From the NCBI RefSeq assembly GCF_900230185.1, contig NZ_OCSR01000002.1, positions 3,410,001 through 3,474,000 on the forward strand: a stretch of 64,000 nucleotides of DNA, given 5' to 3'. The DNA comes from Burkholderia sp. OK233 (GTDB taxonomy: Bacteria > Pseudomonadota > Gammaproteobacteria > Burkholderiales > Burkholderiaceae). Position 1 is the first letter of the stretch. Every line of letters begins with the position of its first letter. Positions 1 through 9,362 of this stretch are shown here, in pieces. The translations under genes and the position numbers were made by a program. The notes beneath the pieces were generated by a model. It was not told the DNA's origin. It ran no database searches and saw only the letters and a program-made list of their open reading frames with translations.

Positions 1-549
1 TACTGGCATTCCGATCTGTCGTACAAGGAGAAGCCGAGCCTCGGTTCGCTGCTGCATGCGCAGGAACTGCCTTCGGAAGGCGGCGACACGCTGTTCGCCA
101 ACATGCACCTCGCGTGGGACACGTTGCCGGCGCACTTGCGCAGCGCAGTGGAAGGGCGTTCAGCCGAGCACACGTATCTCGCGAAATACGCGGAATTGCA
201 GAAACGCAGCCCATGGCGGCCGAATCTGTCGGCGGAGCAGATCGCACAAGTTAAACCGGTAGTGCAGCCGATCGTGCGAACGCATCCTGAGACCGGGCGC
301 CGCGCGCTCTTCGTCAGCGAGCATTTCACGACCCGTGTGATCGGCTTGCCGGAAGACGAGAGCAAGTCGTTACTCGAAGAAATTTTCGCGCACAGTGTGC
401 GCCCCGAGCATCTGTACCGGCATCAATGGGCCGAACACGACATGGTGTTCTGGGACAACCGCTCGTTGATGCATCTTGCGGCCGGCACGCCAGATCATTT
501 GCGCCGCAAACTGTATCGCACGACGATTGAAGGCGACGTGCCGTTCTGA
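1..549 (+). CDS. TauD/TfdA-family Fe(II)/2-oxoglutarate dioxygenase, C-terminal part (5' end outside window)
   Basis: The open frame enters from the left edge, so only about 182 C-terminal residues are present and the N-terminus is missing. The Fe(II) site motif HSD (H-x-D) sits in WHSDLSY at the very start, and the distal histidine and 2-oxoglutarate-binding arginine region is seen near the end (HQWAEHD, then DNRSLMHLA). This is the usual TauD/TfdA pattern. These enzymes hydroxylate a substrate such as taurine, an alkyl sulfate or a related organic acid, using O2 and 2-oxoglutarate in the cytoplasm. A sulfonate-type ABC importer follows 49 bases downstream in the same direction, which suggests one sulfur-scavenging operon. 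The substrate cannot be decided from the sequence. Confidence 0.9.
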   Translation, partial: YWHSDLSYKEKPSLGSLLHAQELPSEGGDTLFANMHLAWDTLPAHLRSAVEGRSAEHTYLAKYAELQKRSPWRPNLSAEQIAQVKPVVQPIVRTHPETGRRALFVSEHFTTRVIGLPEDESKSLLEEIFAHSVRPEHLYRHQWAEHDMVFWDNRSLMHLAAGTPDHLRRKLYRTTIEGDVPF

Positions 550-598
550 CGGCAACGCCGCCCGTCATAACCACTATCACATGCTGACCGGAGTTCCG

Positions 599-1651
599 AT
601 GCTTGCCAGGTTTCGCCCGACCGCTCTTCGGTCGTCTTTTTCCCGTCGTTTGACCGCAACGCTGCTTACTTTATCGATGGGCGTCGGCGGCTTCGGCGCA
701 GCCGTACCCGCGCATGCCGAAGGGCAGATCCGAATCGCCGAACAGTTCGGTATCGTCTATCTGCTGCTGAACGTGGCGCGCGACCAGCAATTTGTCGAGA
801 AAGAAGGGCGTAAGCAGGGTCTCGATATCAAGGTCGACTGGGTGAAGCTCTCAGGCGGCGCCGCGGTCAACGACGCACTGCTCTCCGGCGCGGTGGATAT
901 CGCCGGTGCTGGCGTCGGCCCCTTGCTGACGATCTGGGACCGCACGCATGGCAAGCAGAATGTGAAGGGCGTCGCGTCGCTCGGCAATTTGCCGTACTAC
1001 CTCGTCAGCAACAATCCCAATGTCAAGACGATCGCCGACTTCACCGAGAAGGACCGCATTGCACTGCCGGCTGTCAATGTGTCGGTGCAATCGCGCGTGC
1101 TGCAATACGCGGCGGCGAAGCGCTGGGGCGACAGGGATTACAACCGCCTCGACAAGTTCACGCAGGCGCTGCCGCATCCCGACGCGGCAGCGGCGATCAT
1201 CGCAGGCGGCACGGAAATCACCGGACACTTCGGCAATCCGCCCTTTCAGGAGCAGGAACTCGCCGGCAATCCGAAGGCGCACATCGTGCTGAATTCGTAC
1301 GACGTGCTGGGTGGTCCGAGCTCGGCAACCGTCCTGTACGCAACAGAAAAGTTCCACGACAACAATCCGAAGACGTATCGCGCATTCGTCGATGCGCTGG
1401 CGGATGCCGCGCGCTTTATCTCGGCGAATCCCGATGCTGCAGCCGATATCTACATCCGTACGAACCAGTCGAAAATCGACCGTAATCTGCTGCTGAAGGT
1501 CATCAAGGACCCACAGGTGCAGTTCGAGGTCGCACCGCAGAACACGTTCGGACTCGCGCAGTTCATGTACCGCGTCGGCGTCATCAAAAACGAGCCCAAG
1601 TCATGGAGGGATTATTTCTTCGACGATCCGGCAACCGCGGCGGGAAGTTGA
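599..1651 (+). CDS. ABC transporter periplasmic substrate-binding protein (TauA/SsuA/NrtA type)
   Basis: The product is 350 residues with a long twin-arginine-free signal peptide: a basic start, a hydrophobic stretch and an AHA-type cleavage site before EGQIRIAEQ. The mature part has the NMT1/SsuA fold pattern (VNDALLSGAVDIAGAGV near residue 95, then the NVKTIADF motif). I chose the ATG at 599 because GGAG lies 6 bases upstream; an in-frame ATG at 581 and a longer frame also exist. It would capture a sulfonate or similar small anion and pass it to the ATPase and permease encoded just downstream. The specific ligand is not readable from sequence. Confidence 0.88.
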   Translation: MLARFRPTALRSSFSRRLTATLLTLSMGVGGFGAAVPAHAEGQIRIAEQFGIVYLLLNVARDQQFVEKEGRKQGLDIKVDWVKLSGGAAVNDALLSGAVDIAGAGVGPLLTIWDRTHGKQNVKGVASLGNLPYYLVSNNPNVKTIADFTEKDRIALPAVNVSVQSRVLQYAAAKRWGDRDYNRLDKFTQALPHPDAAAAIIAGGTEITGHFGNPPFQEQELAGNPKAHIVLNSYDVLGGPSSATVLYATEKFHDNNPKTYRAFVDALADAARFISANPDAAADIYIRTNQSKIDRNLLLKVIKDPQVQFEVAPQNTFGLAQFMYRVGVIKNEPKSWRDYFFDDPATAAGS

Positions 1652-1721
1652 GCGTGATTTTCTTCTCGAGCTTCGCCGGCTATTTCTCGGCGCGTGCGGT
1701 CGGCTTACAGGGAGCGATCTG

Positions 1722-2549
1722 ATGGTGGCCAATCCTACCTTGCTGTTTCCGAACGGTGCTGAACAGGCCACTCCGGCGACCAGCGAAAGACTGCTCGCGG
1801 TCGAACACGTCAACCTCGAATACCGCACACGTGAACGGATCGTTCGCGCGACCCACGATGTGAGTTTCGACGTTTACGGCGGCGACCGCTTCGTCCTGCT
1901 GGGCCCCTCGGGTTGTGGCAAGTCGACGCTGCTCAAGGCCGTGGCCGGTTTCATCCAGCCGACGTCGGGCAGCATCTCGCTCGAAGGCGTTGCCGTGCGT
2001 GGCCCAGGCGCCGATCGCATCGTCGTGTTTCAGGAATTCGACCAGTTGCCCCCGTGGAAAACGGTCCTGCAGAACGTGGCTTTCCCGCTGCGGGTGGCGA
2101 AGAAGCTTTCACGTGCGGAAGCCAACGAACGCGCGCTGCATTATCTCGACAAGGTGGGGCTTGCTTCGTTTGCCAATGCCTATCCGCATACGTTGTCGGG
2201 CGGTATGAAGCAGCGCGTCGCGATTGCACGCGCGCTGGCGATGCAACCGCGCGTGCTGCTGATGGACGAACCGTTTGCCGCGCTCGACGCGCTGACCCGC
2301 CGCAAGATGCAGGAGGAACTGCTGCGCTTGTGGGAAGAGGTGAACTTCACGCTACTGTTCGTCACCCATTCAATCGAAGAGGCGTTAGTGGTCGGCAACC
2401 GGATTCTGTTGCTGTCGCCGCATCCAGGCCGCGTGCGCGCCGAGCTCAACAGTCATCAGTATTCGCAGGATAGTTTCGGGTGCAGCGACTTTCAGCACAG
2501 TGTTGCGCGTATTCATCACCTGTTGTTTGAGCAAACGGAGGCCGTTTAA
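1722..2549 (+). CDS. ABC transporter ATP-binding protein (TauB/SsuB type)
   Basis: This is a 275-residue nucleotide-binding subunit. Walker A is GPSGCGKST near residue 60, the signature is LSGGMKQRVAIARAL, and Walker B is VLLMDEPFAALD, followed by the H-loop VTHSIEEAL. The QEFDQLPPWKTV Q-loop is characteristic of the nitrate/taurine/sulfonate branch. GGAG lies 7 bases before the ATG. The stop overlaps the permease start by one base (TAATG), so the two are probably translationally coupled. It energises uptake of the ligand delivered by the binding protein encoded at 599-1651. Confidence 0.93.
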   Translation: MVANPTLLFPNGAEQATPATSERLLAVEHVNLEYRTRERIVRATHDVSFDVYGGDRFVLLGPSGCGKSTLLKAVAGFIQPTSGSISLEGVAVRGPGADRIVVFQEFDQLPPWKTVLQNVAFPLRVAKKLSRAEANERALHYLDKVGLASFANAYPHTLSGGMKQRVAIARALAMQPRVLLMDEPFAALDALTRRKMQEELLRLWEEVNFTLLFVTHSIEEALVVGNRILLLSPHPGRVRAELNSHQYSQDSFGCSDFQHSVARIHHLLFEQTEAV

Positions 2550-3427
2550 TGAGTACGCCCACGGTCCTGCTGCCGCCGGTTCGCGAAGAATATGAGCGCC
2601 CGCTCGAACCGCTCGGTGAACTTGTTCTCGAAGCACCGCTGCCGCTCGGCAAGCGCCTCTTTGCGCAAGGCTGGTTGCGCAAGACGCTGATTGCGCTGGT
2701 GTTGATCGGGATATGGGAAATCGCCGCGCGTGCGGTCGACAACGATCTGCTGCTGCCGACGTTCGGCGCGACGTTCAGCGCCTTCGTACAAGGTGTCTGG
2801 TCGGGCGAACTGCTGCAGAAAACGGTGGTGTCGATGTCCGTGCTGCTGCGCGGCTATCTGCTCGGCGCCGCACTCGCCTTTGTTTTGACCTCGCTGGCCG
2901 TATCGACGCGTATAGGCCGCGATGTCCTGTCGATGCTGACCGCGATGTTCAACCCGTTGCCTTCCATCGCGCTGTTGCCGCTCGCTTTGCTCTGGTTCGG
3001 CCTCGGCACCGGCAGCCTGCTGTTCGTCCTGGTGCACGCGGTGCTGTGGCCGCTTGCGCTCAACACGTACTCCGGTTTTCAATCGGTGCCGGCGACGCTG
3101 CGTATGACGGGACGTAACTACGGCCTCACCGGTATACGCCATGTGTTATTGATCCTGGTGCCGGCCGCATTGCCGTCGATTCTTGCCGGCTTGCGCGTTG
3201 GCTGGGCCTTTGCGTGGCGCACGCTGATCGCCGCCGAACTTGTATTCGGTGCGAGTTCTGGCAGCGGTGGGCTTGGGTGGTATATCTTTCAGAATCGCAA
3301 CGAGTTGTATACGGATCGCGTTTTCGCCGGGCTGGCTGCGGTCATCGTGATTGGCCTGCTGGTCGAGCATCTGGTGTTCGATACGCTCGAGCGCGTGACC
3401 GTTCGGCGTTGGGGCGTGCAGCACTAA
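2549..3427 (+). CDS. ABC transporter permease (TauC/SsuC type)
   Basis: The product has 292 residues with about six hydrophobic segments and the BPD_transp_1 EAA-type loop (GLRVGWAFAWRTLIAAEL) near the C-terminus. The N-terminal 45 residues are hydrophilic and proline-rich, as in several Burkholderia taurine-type permeases. It is the last gene of the dioxygenase-binding protein-ATPase-permease set; a 135-base gap separates it from the SBP56 gene. It forms the inner-membrane channel of the importer. Confidence 0.92.
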   Translation: MSTPTVLLPPVREEYERPLEPLGELVLEAPLPLGKRLFAQGWLRKTLIALVLIGIWEIAARAVDNDLLLPTFGATFSAFVQGVWSGELLQKTVVSMSVLLRGYLLGAALAFVLTSLAVSTRIGRDVLSMLTAMFNPLPSIALLPLALLWFGLGTGSLLFVLVHAVLWPLALNTYSGFQSVPATLRMTGRNYGLTGIRHVLLILVPAALPSILAGLRVGWAFAWRTLIAAELVFGASSGSGGLGWYIFQNRNELYTDRVFAGLAAVIVIGLLVEHLVFDTLERVTVRRWGVQH

Positions 3428-3562
3428 CGGTCCAATGTCGCGACAATGAGGGTGCAGCAACGCGCTTTAGTATGACGAATTGCGAAGCGCGCTGAAGTTG
3501 GCGAAACAACCGGTCGCTCTCGCCGCTACCGGCCCCGAACCAGATCGACAGGAGGACCCGTC

Positions 3563-4968
3563 ATGGGAATGCGCCCAGATCCTACGTTCCACGCATCGCC
3601 GAAACTCGCCATGGATGCGCCAGCGGAAGACTTCGCTTACACGCTGCTGCTCAGCCCCGATTTCTCGCAGCCCGATGCGCTCGCCGTCGTCGACGTGAAG
3701 CCCGGATCGCCAACCTACAGCCAGGTGGTTCACACGGTGCCGGTGCCGAACAAGGGCGACGAATTTCACCACTTTGGATGGAATGCCTGCTCGTCGTCAC
3801 TGTCGCCGCTGACCGGCCACGCCTTCCTCGAACGGCGTTATCTGATCATTCCGGGGATGCGGTCCTCGCGCATCTACATCGTGGATACCAAGCCCCATCC
3901 GACTCAGGCGAAAATCCACAAGATCATCGAACCTGAGGAAATCTTCCGCAAGACGGGCTACTCGCGTCCCCACACGGTTCATTGCGGGCCTGAAGGCATC
4001 TACGTCAGCACGCTCGGCGGCGCTGGGAAGGATGGCACAGACGGCCCCCAGGGATCTTCATCATGGACTGCGAGACGTTCGAGGTCCTGGGCCGCTGGGA
4101 AATCGACCGTGGGCCGCAGGAAAAACACTACGATTTCTGGTGGAACCTGCCGCGCGACTACATGGTGTCGAGCGAGTGGGCGTTGCCGCCGCAATTCGAG
4201 AATGGGATCGTCCCCGAAGATCTTCTGTCGAACAAGTACGGGCACCACATCCACTTCTGGGATTTGCGGGCGAGGCGCAACGTGCAGACGATCGACCTCG
4301 GCGCCAACCATCAGATGGCGCTCGAAGTGCGGCCTGCGCACGATCCTGGCCGAGAATACGGCTTCATCGGTGTGGTGGTGGATACGACGAACCTTGAAGG
4401 ATCGATCTGGACCTGGTGGCGCGAGGGTGGAAAGTTTCACATCGAGAAGACCGCGACGATTCCGCCCGAGCCCGCGGCCCCAGAATTGCTTCCGCCCTTG
4501 CTTCAGGGATTCGGCGCGGTGCCGCCGCTCGTCACCGATATCGATCTCTCCATCGATGACAAATTCCTGTACGTCGCCTGTTGGGGAACCGGCGAAATGC
4601 GCCAGTACGATGTGACGGAACCCCGTAAGCCGAAGCTCACGGGATCGGTCCACATCGGCGGGATCGTACGGCGCACGCCCCATCCGAACGGTCAAACCTT
4701 CGCGGGTGGTCCGCAGATGGTCGAGATCAGTCGTGACGGGAAGCGCGTCTACTGGACCAACTCGCTCTACTCGACGTGGGACAACCAGTTCTACCCGGAC
4801 GGTGTGCCGGCGGCACAGGTCATGGCCCGGGCGGAACCTGGCGGCGGCCTTGCGCTGGCCGAAGACTACTGGGTAGCCTTTCCCGACGGATACCGGGCTC
4901 ATCAGATCCGGCTCGAAGGCGGCGACTGCTCGACCGATTCGTTTTGCTACCCGTCGGTGGGGACTTGA
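3563..4968 (+). pseudogene. Selenium-binding protein / methanethiol oxidase family (SBP56) gene with a frameshift
   Basis: An SBP56 family protein is encoded in two frames. From the ATG at 3563 (AGGAGG 7 bases upstream) the frame reads through HHFGWNACSS and HTVHCGP, typical family landmarks, to about 4048. It then continues one base out of register with GIFIMDCETFEVLGRWEID to the TGA at 4966-4968. The break lies in a run of five C (4045-4049); a sixth C would restore a single frame of about 468 residues, the normal family length. SBP56 proteins such as MtoX oxidise methanethiol to formaldehyde, H2S and H2O2. Either the gene is broken or the assembly lost a base. The downstream half ends in the family-like RLEGGDCSTDSF. 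Confidence 0.85.
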
Positions 4969-5648
4969 TTGGGGGTGGCTGGCCGCAGACCGGGCTTTGG
5001 TTAGCCGTCGTGGCGAGTGGCCTCTATCACGGGCTCAACCCGGCGATGGGATGGCCGCTCGCTGTTTCGAGCGGGCTGATGGACAAACGTGCACGGGCGC
5101 TGTTCTCCGCGCTCCTGTATCTCGCGGCGGGGCACGTGCTGGCCATGTTCGTGGTGATCGTGCCCTTCGCCATGCTTGCGATCCTGCTCGCCTGGCGGCG
5201 CGAGATCCAGATCGGCGCGAGTGTGCTGGTTATCGGCTTTGGCGTCTGCCTTCTGATCTGGCGGCGCCATCCGCGTGTACTCGCACGTATCCCGCCGTCG
5301 CGGCTTGCGCTCTGGTCCTTCGCCGTTGCCATCGCGCACGGCGCTGGACTGATGCTTGTGCCGATCTACCTCGGCCTGTGCCGGTCCTACGACATGGATC
5401 GGGGGCATCAGGCCGCGCGGACCCTGATCGACGCCAATCTGGGCATGGCGCTGCTTGTCTCCGGCGTCCATGCCATCGCCATGATCGCAGTCGGTGGGCT
5501 GCTGGCCTGGTTGGTCTATCGCTATCTGGGGCTGAAGTTCGTGTCGCGGAGCTGGTTCAATCTGGACGCAGTCTGGGCATCGAGCCTCATTCTGGTGGGC
5601 ACGCTCTCATTGGTAATCAATGCCGCGCTACCTGGCGGCGAGGGCTGA
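4965..5648 (+). CDS. Multi-pass membrane protein coupled to the SBP56 gene
   Basis: The product is about 227 residues with roughly six hydrophobic segments. No ATG lies early in the frame. The TTG at 4965 overlaps the SBP56 stop as TTGA, which suggests translational coupling and is my preferred start; ATG 5047 would remove the first membrane segment. Three histidines lie in or beside membrane segments: GLYHGLNPAMGW, AIAHGAGLMLVP and SGVHAIAM. That spacing recalls, but does not prove, NicO/RcnA- or SafE-like metal or sulfur exporters, where HxxxP/D motifs line the path. I do not assign a function. Its neighbour suggests a role in handling SBP56 products or cofactor. Confidence 0.7.
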   Translation: MIGGGWPQTGLWLAVVASGLYHGLNPAMGWPLAVSSGLMDKRARALFSALLYLAAGHVLAMFVVIVPFAMLAILLAWRREIQIGASVLVIGFGVCLLIWRRHPRVLARIPPSRLALWSFAVAIAHGAGLMLVPIYLGLCRSYDMDRGHQAARTLIDANLGMALLVSGVHAIAMIAVGGLLAWLVYRYLGLKFVSRSWFNLDAVWASSLILVGTLSLVINAALPGGEG

Positions 5649-5879
5649 TAGGGGCGGGCACAGCGCGATGCAACCGGCGAGCCGGCGCCGCTCAGGGTGC
5701 GCATGCAACGCCGTTGGCATGTCGATGCTGGTCCAATAGTTGTCCGCGCAATGCAGTGACACGTACCTCGCCGTCGTGTCCATGCCCGCACGCTTCATGA
5801 AATCGGAGAAGCGTACGCCACCCCAGCGGCAGCAACCATCTTGTGCGGCGGGATTTGTGCGCTGCCGAGGCGCAACGAC

Positions 5880-6185
5880 TCACGCCGGCTGATTCTTCAT
5901 GCCCAGCACGTCGATCGACTCGATCGACGGAGTGCTTGCCAGTAACTCGTCGGCGTGCGCCATCAGGGCCTGGGCAATAGGACCGTGCAGATGTGCCTGG
6001 CGATCCTCTTCATTGGCAAAGGCGTCGAAGATGCCGAATGTGGTCGGCGATAGCTTGAGGGCGAACCAGATCGGCGTAGTCGCTTCCTGGCCTGCCATTT
6101 CAAGACCGGCTGCGAGGAAGTCTGCTACCTCCTGCTCCTTTCCCGGTTTGGCTTCAAGTCGGACAAATAACGCGGTCCTGATCAT
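5880..6185 (-). CDS. Antibiotic biosynthesis monooxygenase (ABM)-domain protein
   Basis: This is a 101-residue single-domain protein with the ABM/YgiN pattern: RTALFVRLEAKPGKEQEV at the start, the SPTTFGIFDAFANEED strand-helix unit in the middle and HLHGPIAQALM after it. Small proteins of this dimeric alpha-beta barrel family oxidise quinols or act on reactive dicarbonyls without cofactor. The start at 6185 is set by GGAG 7 bases upstream; the frame also runs 18 codons further without a ribosome site. It is transcribed divergently from the GlxA-type regulator at 6295, which could control it. Confidence 0.82.
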   Translation of the reverse strand: MIRTALFVRLEAKPGKEQEVADFLAAGLEMAGQEATTPIWFALKLSPTTFGIFDAFANEEDRQAHLHGPIAQALMAHADELLASTPSIESIDVLGMKNQPA

Positions 6186-6294
6186 CTCTGTTCTCCGTTT
6201 TCCGCGTGATGAATTCATGCGGTGAACGACACTGTACACACGGAGTGCGCTGGGGAATACTGTCTAAATCGACAATATTGGTATCAATCCTGCC

Positions 6295-7254
6295 ATGCGA
6301 ATTTTTGTCCTCGCGCTCGAGGGGGTGTTCGATACGGGTCTCACCACGGTGCTCGACAGCCTGACGATGGCCAACGGCCTTGCGGGCACGATGGGGATGG
6401 CCACAACGCGCTTTGACATCACCGTCGTGGGGATGCGGGCCGAGGTGCATACCGCGCTCGGGATGCAGGTGCCCGTTCACAATATGGCCGACGCCCCTGC
6501 GCCGGACTGGGTTGTCTTACCGGGGCTCAACCGCATGACGGGCGAGGACCTTGTGCCTGTGCTCGGCCGGAACGATGTGGTCGATGCGTTTGGTGCTTTG
6601 CGTTCGTGGCGTGCTGGCGGGGCCCGCGTTGCAGCTGCCTGTACGGGGACGTTCGTGCTGGCTGAAAGCGGCTTGCTCGACGGCGGCGAAGCTACGACCA
6701 CCTGGTGGCTTTCGCCACTATTCCGGCAGCGCTACCCGAAGGTCCACCTGGACGCGCATCGCATCGTCGTTCCGAGCGGCAGCGCGCTAACAGCAGGGGC
6801 GGCCTTGAGCCATGTCGACCTTGCACTCTGGTTGATCCGCAATTACAGCCCTGAGCTTGCGGCGCTCGTCGCCAGGTACCTCGTATTCGATTCGCGGTTG
6901 TCGCAGTCTGCCTACGCGATCTCCGATCACCTTTCCCATTCGGACCCGCTCGTCGAGCGTTTTGACCGTTGGGTACGTGAACACCTCGACACGACAATCT
7001 CGCTCGACGTTGTCGCAGGTGCATTGGCGACCACCACGCGGACGTTGACGCGACGTCTGAATGGGGTGCTCGGTAAAACGCCCGTCGAGTACATTCAGGA
7101 TCTTCGGGTGGAGCGTGCCGTTCATCTGCTCAAGACGACCAAGCTCACGGTTGATCGCATTGCTGAGCAGGTTGGTTATGCGGACGGCCACACATTGCGA
7201 ACGTTGCTGCGACGGCGGATAGGTAAGGGCGTGCGTGAGTTGCGCGGGGCCTGA
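6295..7254 (+). CDS. GlxA-family transcriptional regulator (DJ-1/PfpI-like domain plus AraC DNA-binding domain)
   Basis: The 319-residue product has two parts. Residues 1-190 form a DJ-1/PfpI-like amidotransferase domain with a nucleophile-elbow cysteine in AAACTGTFVLAESGLLDG. Residues 215-319 form an AraC/XylS double helix-turn-helix (LDVVAGALATTTRTLTRRL, then VDRIAEQVGYADGHTLRTL). Such regulators usually activate one or a few adjacent genes in response to a small metabolite. Candidates here are the divergent monooxygenase at 5880-6185 and the SDR that starts 175 bases downstream. Confidence 0.92.
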   Translation: MRIFVLALEGVFDTGLTTVLDSLTMANGLAGTMGMATTRFDITVVGMRAEVHTALGMQVPVHNMADAPAPDWVVLPGLNRMTGEDLVPVLGRNDVVDAFGALRSWRAGGARVAAACTGTFVLAESGLLDGGEATTTWWLSPLFRQRYPKVHLDAHRIVVPSGSALTAGAALSHVDLALWLIRNYSPELAALVARYLVFDSRLSQSAYAISDHLSHSDPLVERFDRWVREHLDTTISLDVVAGALATTTRTLTRRLNGVLGKTPVEYIQDLRVERAVHLLKTTKLTVDRIAEQVGYADGHTLRTLLRRRIGKGVRELRGA

Positions 7255-7428
7255 GCCGCCGTGGCCATGCCATGAATCCTCGAACCTCGATCCGATTTGT
7301 TCCGCTCACGCAAGATAGTTTGTCCATGGCGGGTGTTTGCTCAGCGCGTGAATACACCTAGATTAGGCACCTATCGGAGCCACCGGCCCGGTGGGCAAGA
7401 AAGCCCAATCCAATTTTCGAGGTATTCC

Positions 7429-8139
7429 ATGAGCACGTCGCAAAAGGTCGTAGTTGTTACTGGCGCATCGCAAGGCATTGGTGCCGAGACCGTCAAGGCA
7501 TTCCGCAAGCTTGACTACCGCATCGTCGCAACGGCACGCAGCATCAAGCCGTCCGAAGATCCCAACATCGTGACGGTGGCAGGGGACATCGCTGATCCGG
7601 CGACGGCGCGTCGCGTAATTGCCGAGGGCGTGGCACGCTTCGGCCGCATCGACACGCTGGTCAACAACGCCGGTGTCTTCATCGCCAAGCCGTTCACCGG
7701 TTATACGTCTGAAGACTACGCTGCGGTGACGGGCGTGAATCTGAACGGTTTCTTCTACATCACGCAGTTGGCGATCGCCGAAATGGAGAAGAACAACAGC
7801 GGCCACGTGGTCAGCATCACGACGACCCTGGCCGACCACGCCATCGACGGTGTGCCGTCGGTGCTGGCATCGCTGACGAAGGGCGGTCTGAACGCAGCCA
7901 CGAAGTCACTCGCAATCGAATATGCGAAGCGCGGCATCCGAGCGAACGCGGTTGCCCCCGGCATCATCAAGTCGCCGATGCACGCCCCCGAAACGCACGG
8001 GGCACTCGGCGCACTCCACCCGATGGGCCACATGGGCGAGATGAGCGATATCGTCAACGCGATCCTGTATCTGGATGCGGCGCCGTTCGTGACGGGCGAA
8101 ATTCTGCACGTCGATGGCGGTCAGAGCGCCGGGCACTAA
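7429..8139 (+). CDS. Short-chain dehydrogenase/reductase (SDR) family protein without the catalytic tyrosine
   Basis: The product is 236 residues with a classical Rossmann start (VTGASQGIGAETV), NNAGV near residue 80 and the late DGGQSAGH end. At the position of the catalytic YxxxK motif it reads ASLTK: the lysine is kept but the tyrosine is alanine. This would remove the usual proton-donor chemistry, so it may be a non-classical or ligand-binding SDR. The start at 7429 was preferred to the upstream extension because it begins directly with the SDR fold; the upstream Shine-Dalgarno is CGAGGT. It lies downstream of the GlxA-type regulator in the same direction. Confidence 0.85.
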   Translation: MSTSQKVVVVTGASQGIGAETVKAFRKLDYRIVATARSIKPSEDPNIVTVAGDIADPATARRVIAEGVARFGRIDTLVNNAGVFIAKPFTGYTSEDYAAVTGVNLNGFFYITQLAIAEMEKNNSGHVVSITTTLADHAIDGVPSVLASLTKGGLNAATKSLAIEYAKRGIRANAVAPGIIKSPMHAPETHGALGALHPMGHMGEMSDIVNAILYLDAAPFVTGEILHVDGGQSAGH

Positions 8140-8622
8140 AGCAACACGGGGGCGCTGCTGGTTGCGCCCGTTAACCGTTGCATCTATTCGCCATAAACCC
8201 AACTCTGCGTGAGCTTCCCTTAATGCAAGTTCAACTGCTTGAAGTCGACGCGTCGGGAAATCATGATCGGGCGCGACCTGCACGCCCGCATCATCGTCAG
8301 GCCCTGTCTGCAGCACTCACCGCTCGGTGCGTACTTCGCGGACGATATTCGTCGTAAAGGCTATACTGGCGCACCATAGGTATCAAGTCGCGCTGCGACT
8401 TCAAGACAGTGGCGTGCGACTCAACTATGTTCGTTTCAACAGCCGATGCGTCGCCACCGGATGTTTGAAACAGGTGCTACCAAGCCGGCGCGTATGTCTG
8501 CATGGCGCGAGAATCGCTGCATTGCCGCCGGCCACTCAATTCGCTGACGCGCAACCGAATCAGGCAGCGCTGCCTTTTTCGACGGACAAATGGTCCGTGG
8601 GTCAAAAAAAGGGACATGTGCG
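8140..8622. other. Intergenic region with no recognisable gene
   Basis: About 480 bases between the SDR and the PH-domain gene. Short open frames cross it on both strands but none has a family pattern or a convincing ribosome site. A GC-rich inverted repeat just after the SDR stop (near 8145-8170) could act as a transcript end, and a TATACT near 8361 could be a -10 element. I see nothing more definite. Confidence 0.5.
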
Positions 8623-9144
8623 ATGGCCAATCAGGTAATTTTCAGTGGCGCTCCGTCGCAGGCATGCAACCTTGCAGCGATCCTGAAGGGGAGCGCTGTC
8701 ATGGCAATGATTGGCGCTATACATGTCTTCGCGTCTAACTCTTTCCCGCTTCAGTGGCATGTGCTGCTTGCACAAGCGGGTGCGGTTTTGATCGGTGTGG
8801 GGTTGCCGTTCGCCAAGACCGCGTTCACCCGAATCGTCATCGATACCGCGCGGATTACCTGGACGCAAGGAATTCTGCATCGCCGTGTATCAATTCTCGA
8901 GATTTCCCGGATTCAGTGCGTCACGTCGATCCACCCATGGTGGCAGCGCCTGTTCGGCGTCGGCACGATCATTCTAACGACCAACGATGCAACTCGTCCC
9001 GTGAGGCGTTTGCCGGGCATCAGGGGCGCTGACCAGGTCGGTAGGAGGCTTGCCGAGGCCGTTGCCATGCATCAGGAGCGGGGCATTTCCGCAAACACAT
9101 ACGATCCGAACGCCGCTGGTTACTCTCAGACGCAGAGTGTTTGA
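8623..9144 (+). CDS. Bacterial PH (bPH2/YdbS-like) domain membrane protein
   Basis: The product is 173 residues. Two hydrophobic segments at residues 25-65 (MIGAIHVFASNSF..., LLAQAGAVLIGVGLPFA) are followed by a soluble domain with the bPH2 pattern: TRIVIDTARITWTQGILHRR, VSILEISRIQCV and WWQRLFGVGTIILTTND. Such proteins anchor a PH-like domain to the inner membrane; the function is unknown. I chose ATG 8623, 12 bases after AGGGA; an in-frame ATG at 8590 would add 11 basic residues. Confidence 0.72.
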   Translation: MANQVIFSGAPSQACNLAAILKGSAVMAMIGAIHVFASNSFPLQWHVLLAQAGAVLIGVGLPFAKTAFTRIVIDTARITWTQGILHRRVSILEISRIQCVTSIHPWWQRLFGVGTIILTTNDATRPVRRLPGIRGADQVGRRLAEAVAMHQERGISANTYDPNAAGYSQTQSV

Positions 9145-9362
9145 ACAGGCGGCATCGGTTCGCAAATGACAAGTCTTGTTGACCGTCCCGTACTGGCCGC
9201 GTGCTGCCTCATGCAATGTGCATGCTTCGCAGGAACGTCGCACCACCGCCATTGGGCAAATCACCATGACGAGCAGATCTGCTTTCGCGACCGCTTGCAG
9301 TGCTTCCCGCTCCAGGCGGAGTGCCGTTAAGAAGCGGACCTTTTCGCCAAGGCCACTGGCTC

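Noticed and set aside
5649..5879. Short leftward frame (63 residues) with HGHDGEV
   Set aside because: It looked briefly like a metal-binding protein fragment, but there is no supporting domain or ribosome site.
8327..8638. 103-residue frame upstream of the PH-domain gene
   Set aside because: No recognisable motif, a GTG start without a ribosome site, and it overlaps the start of the PH-domain gene.
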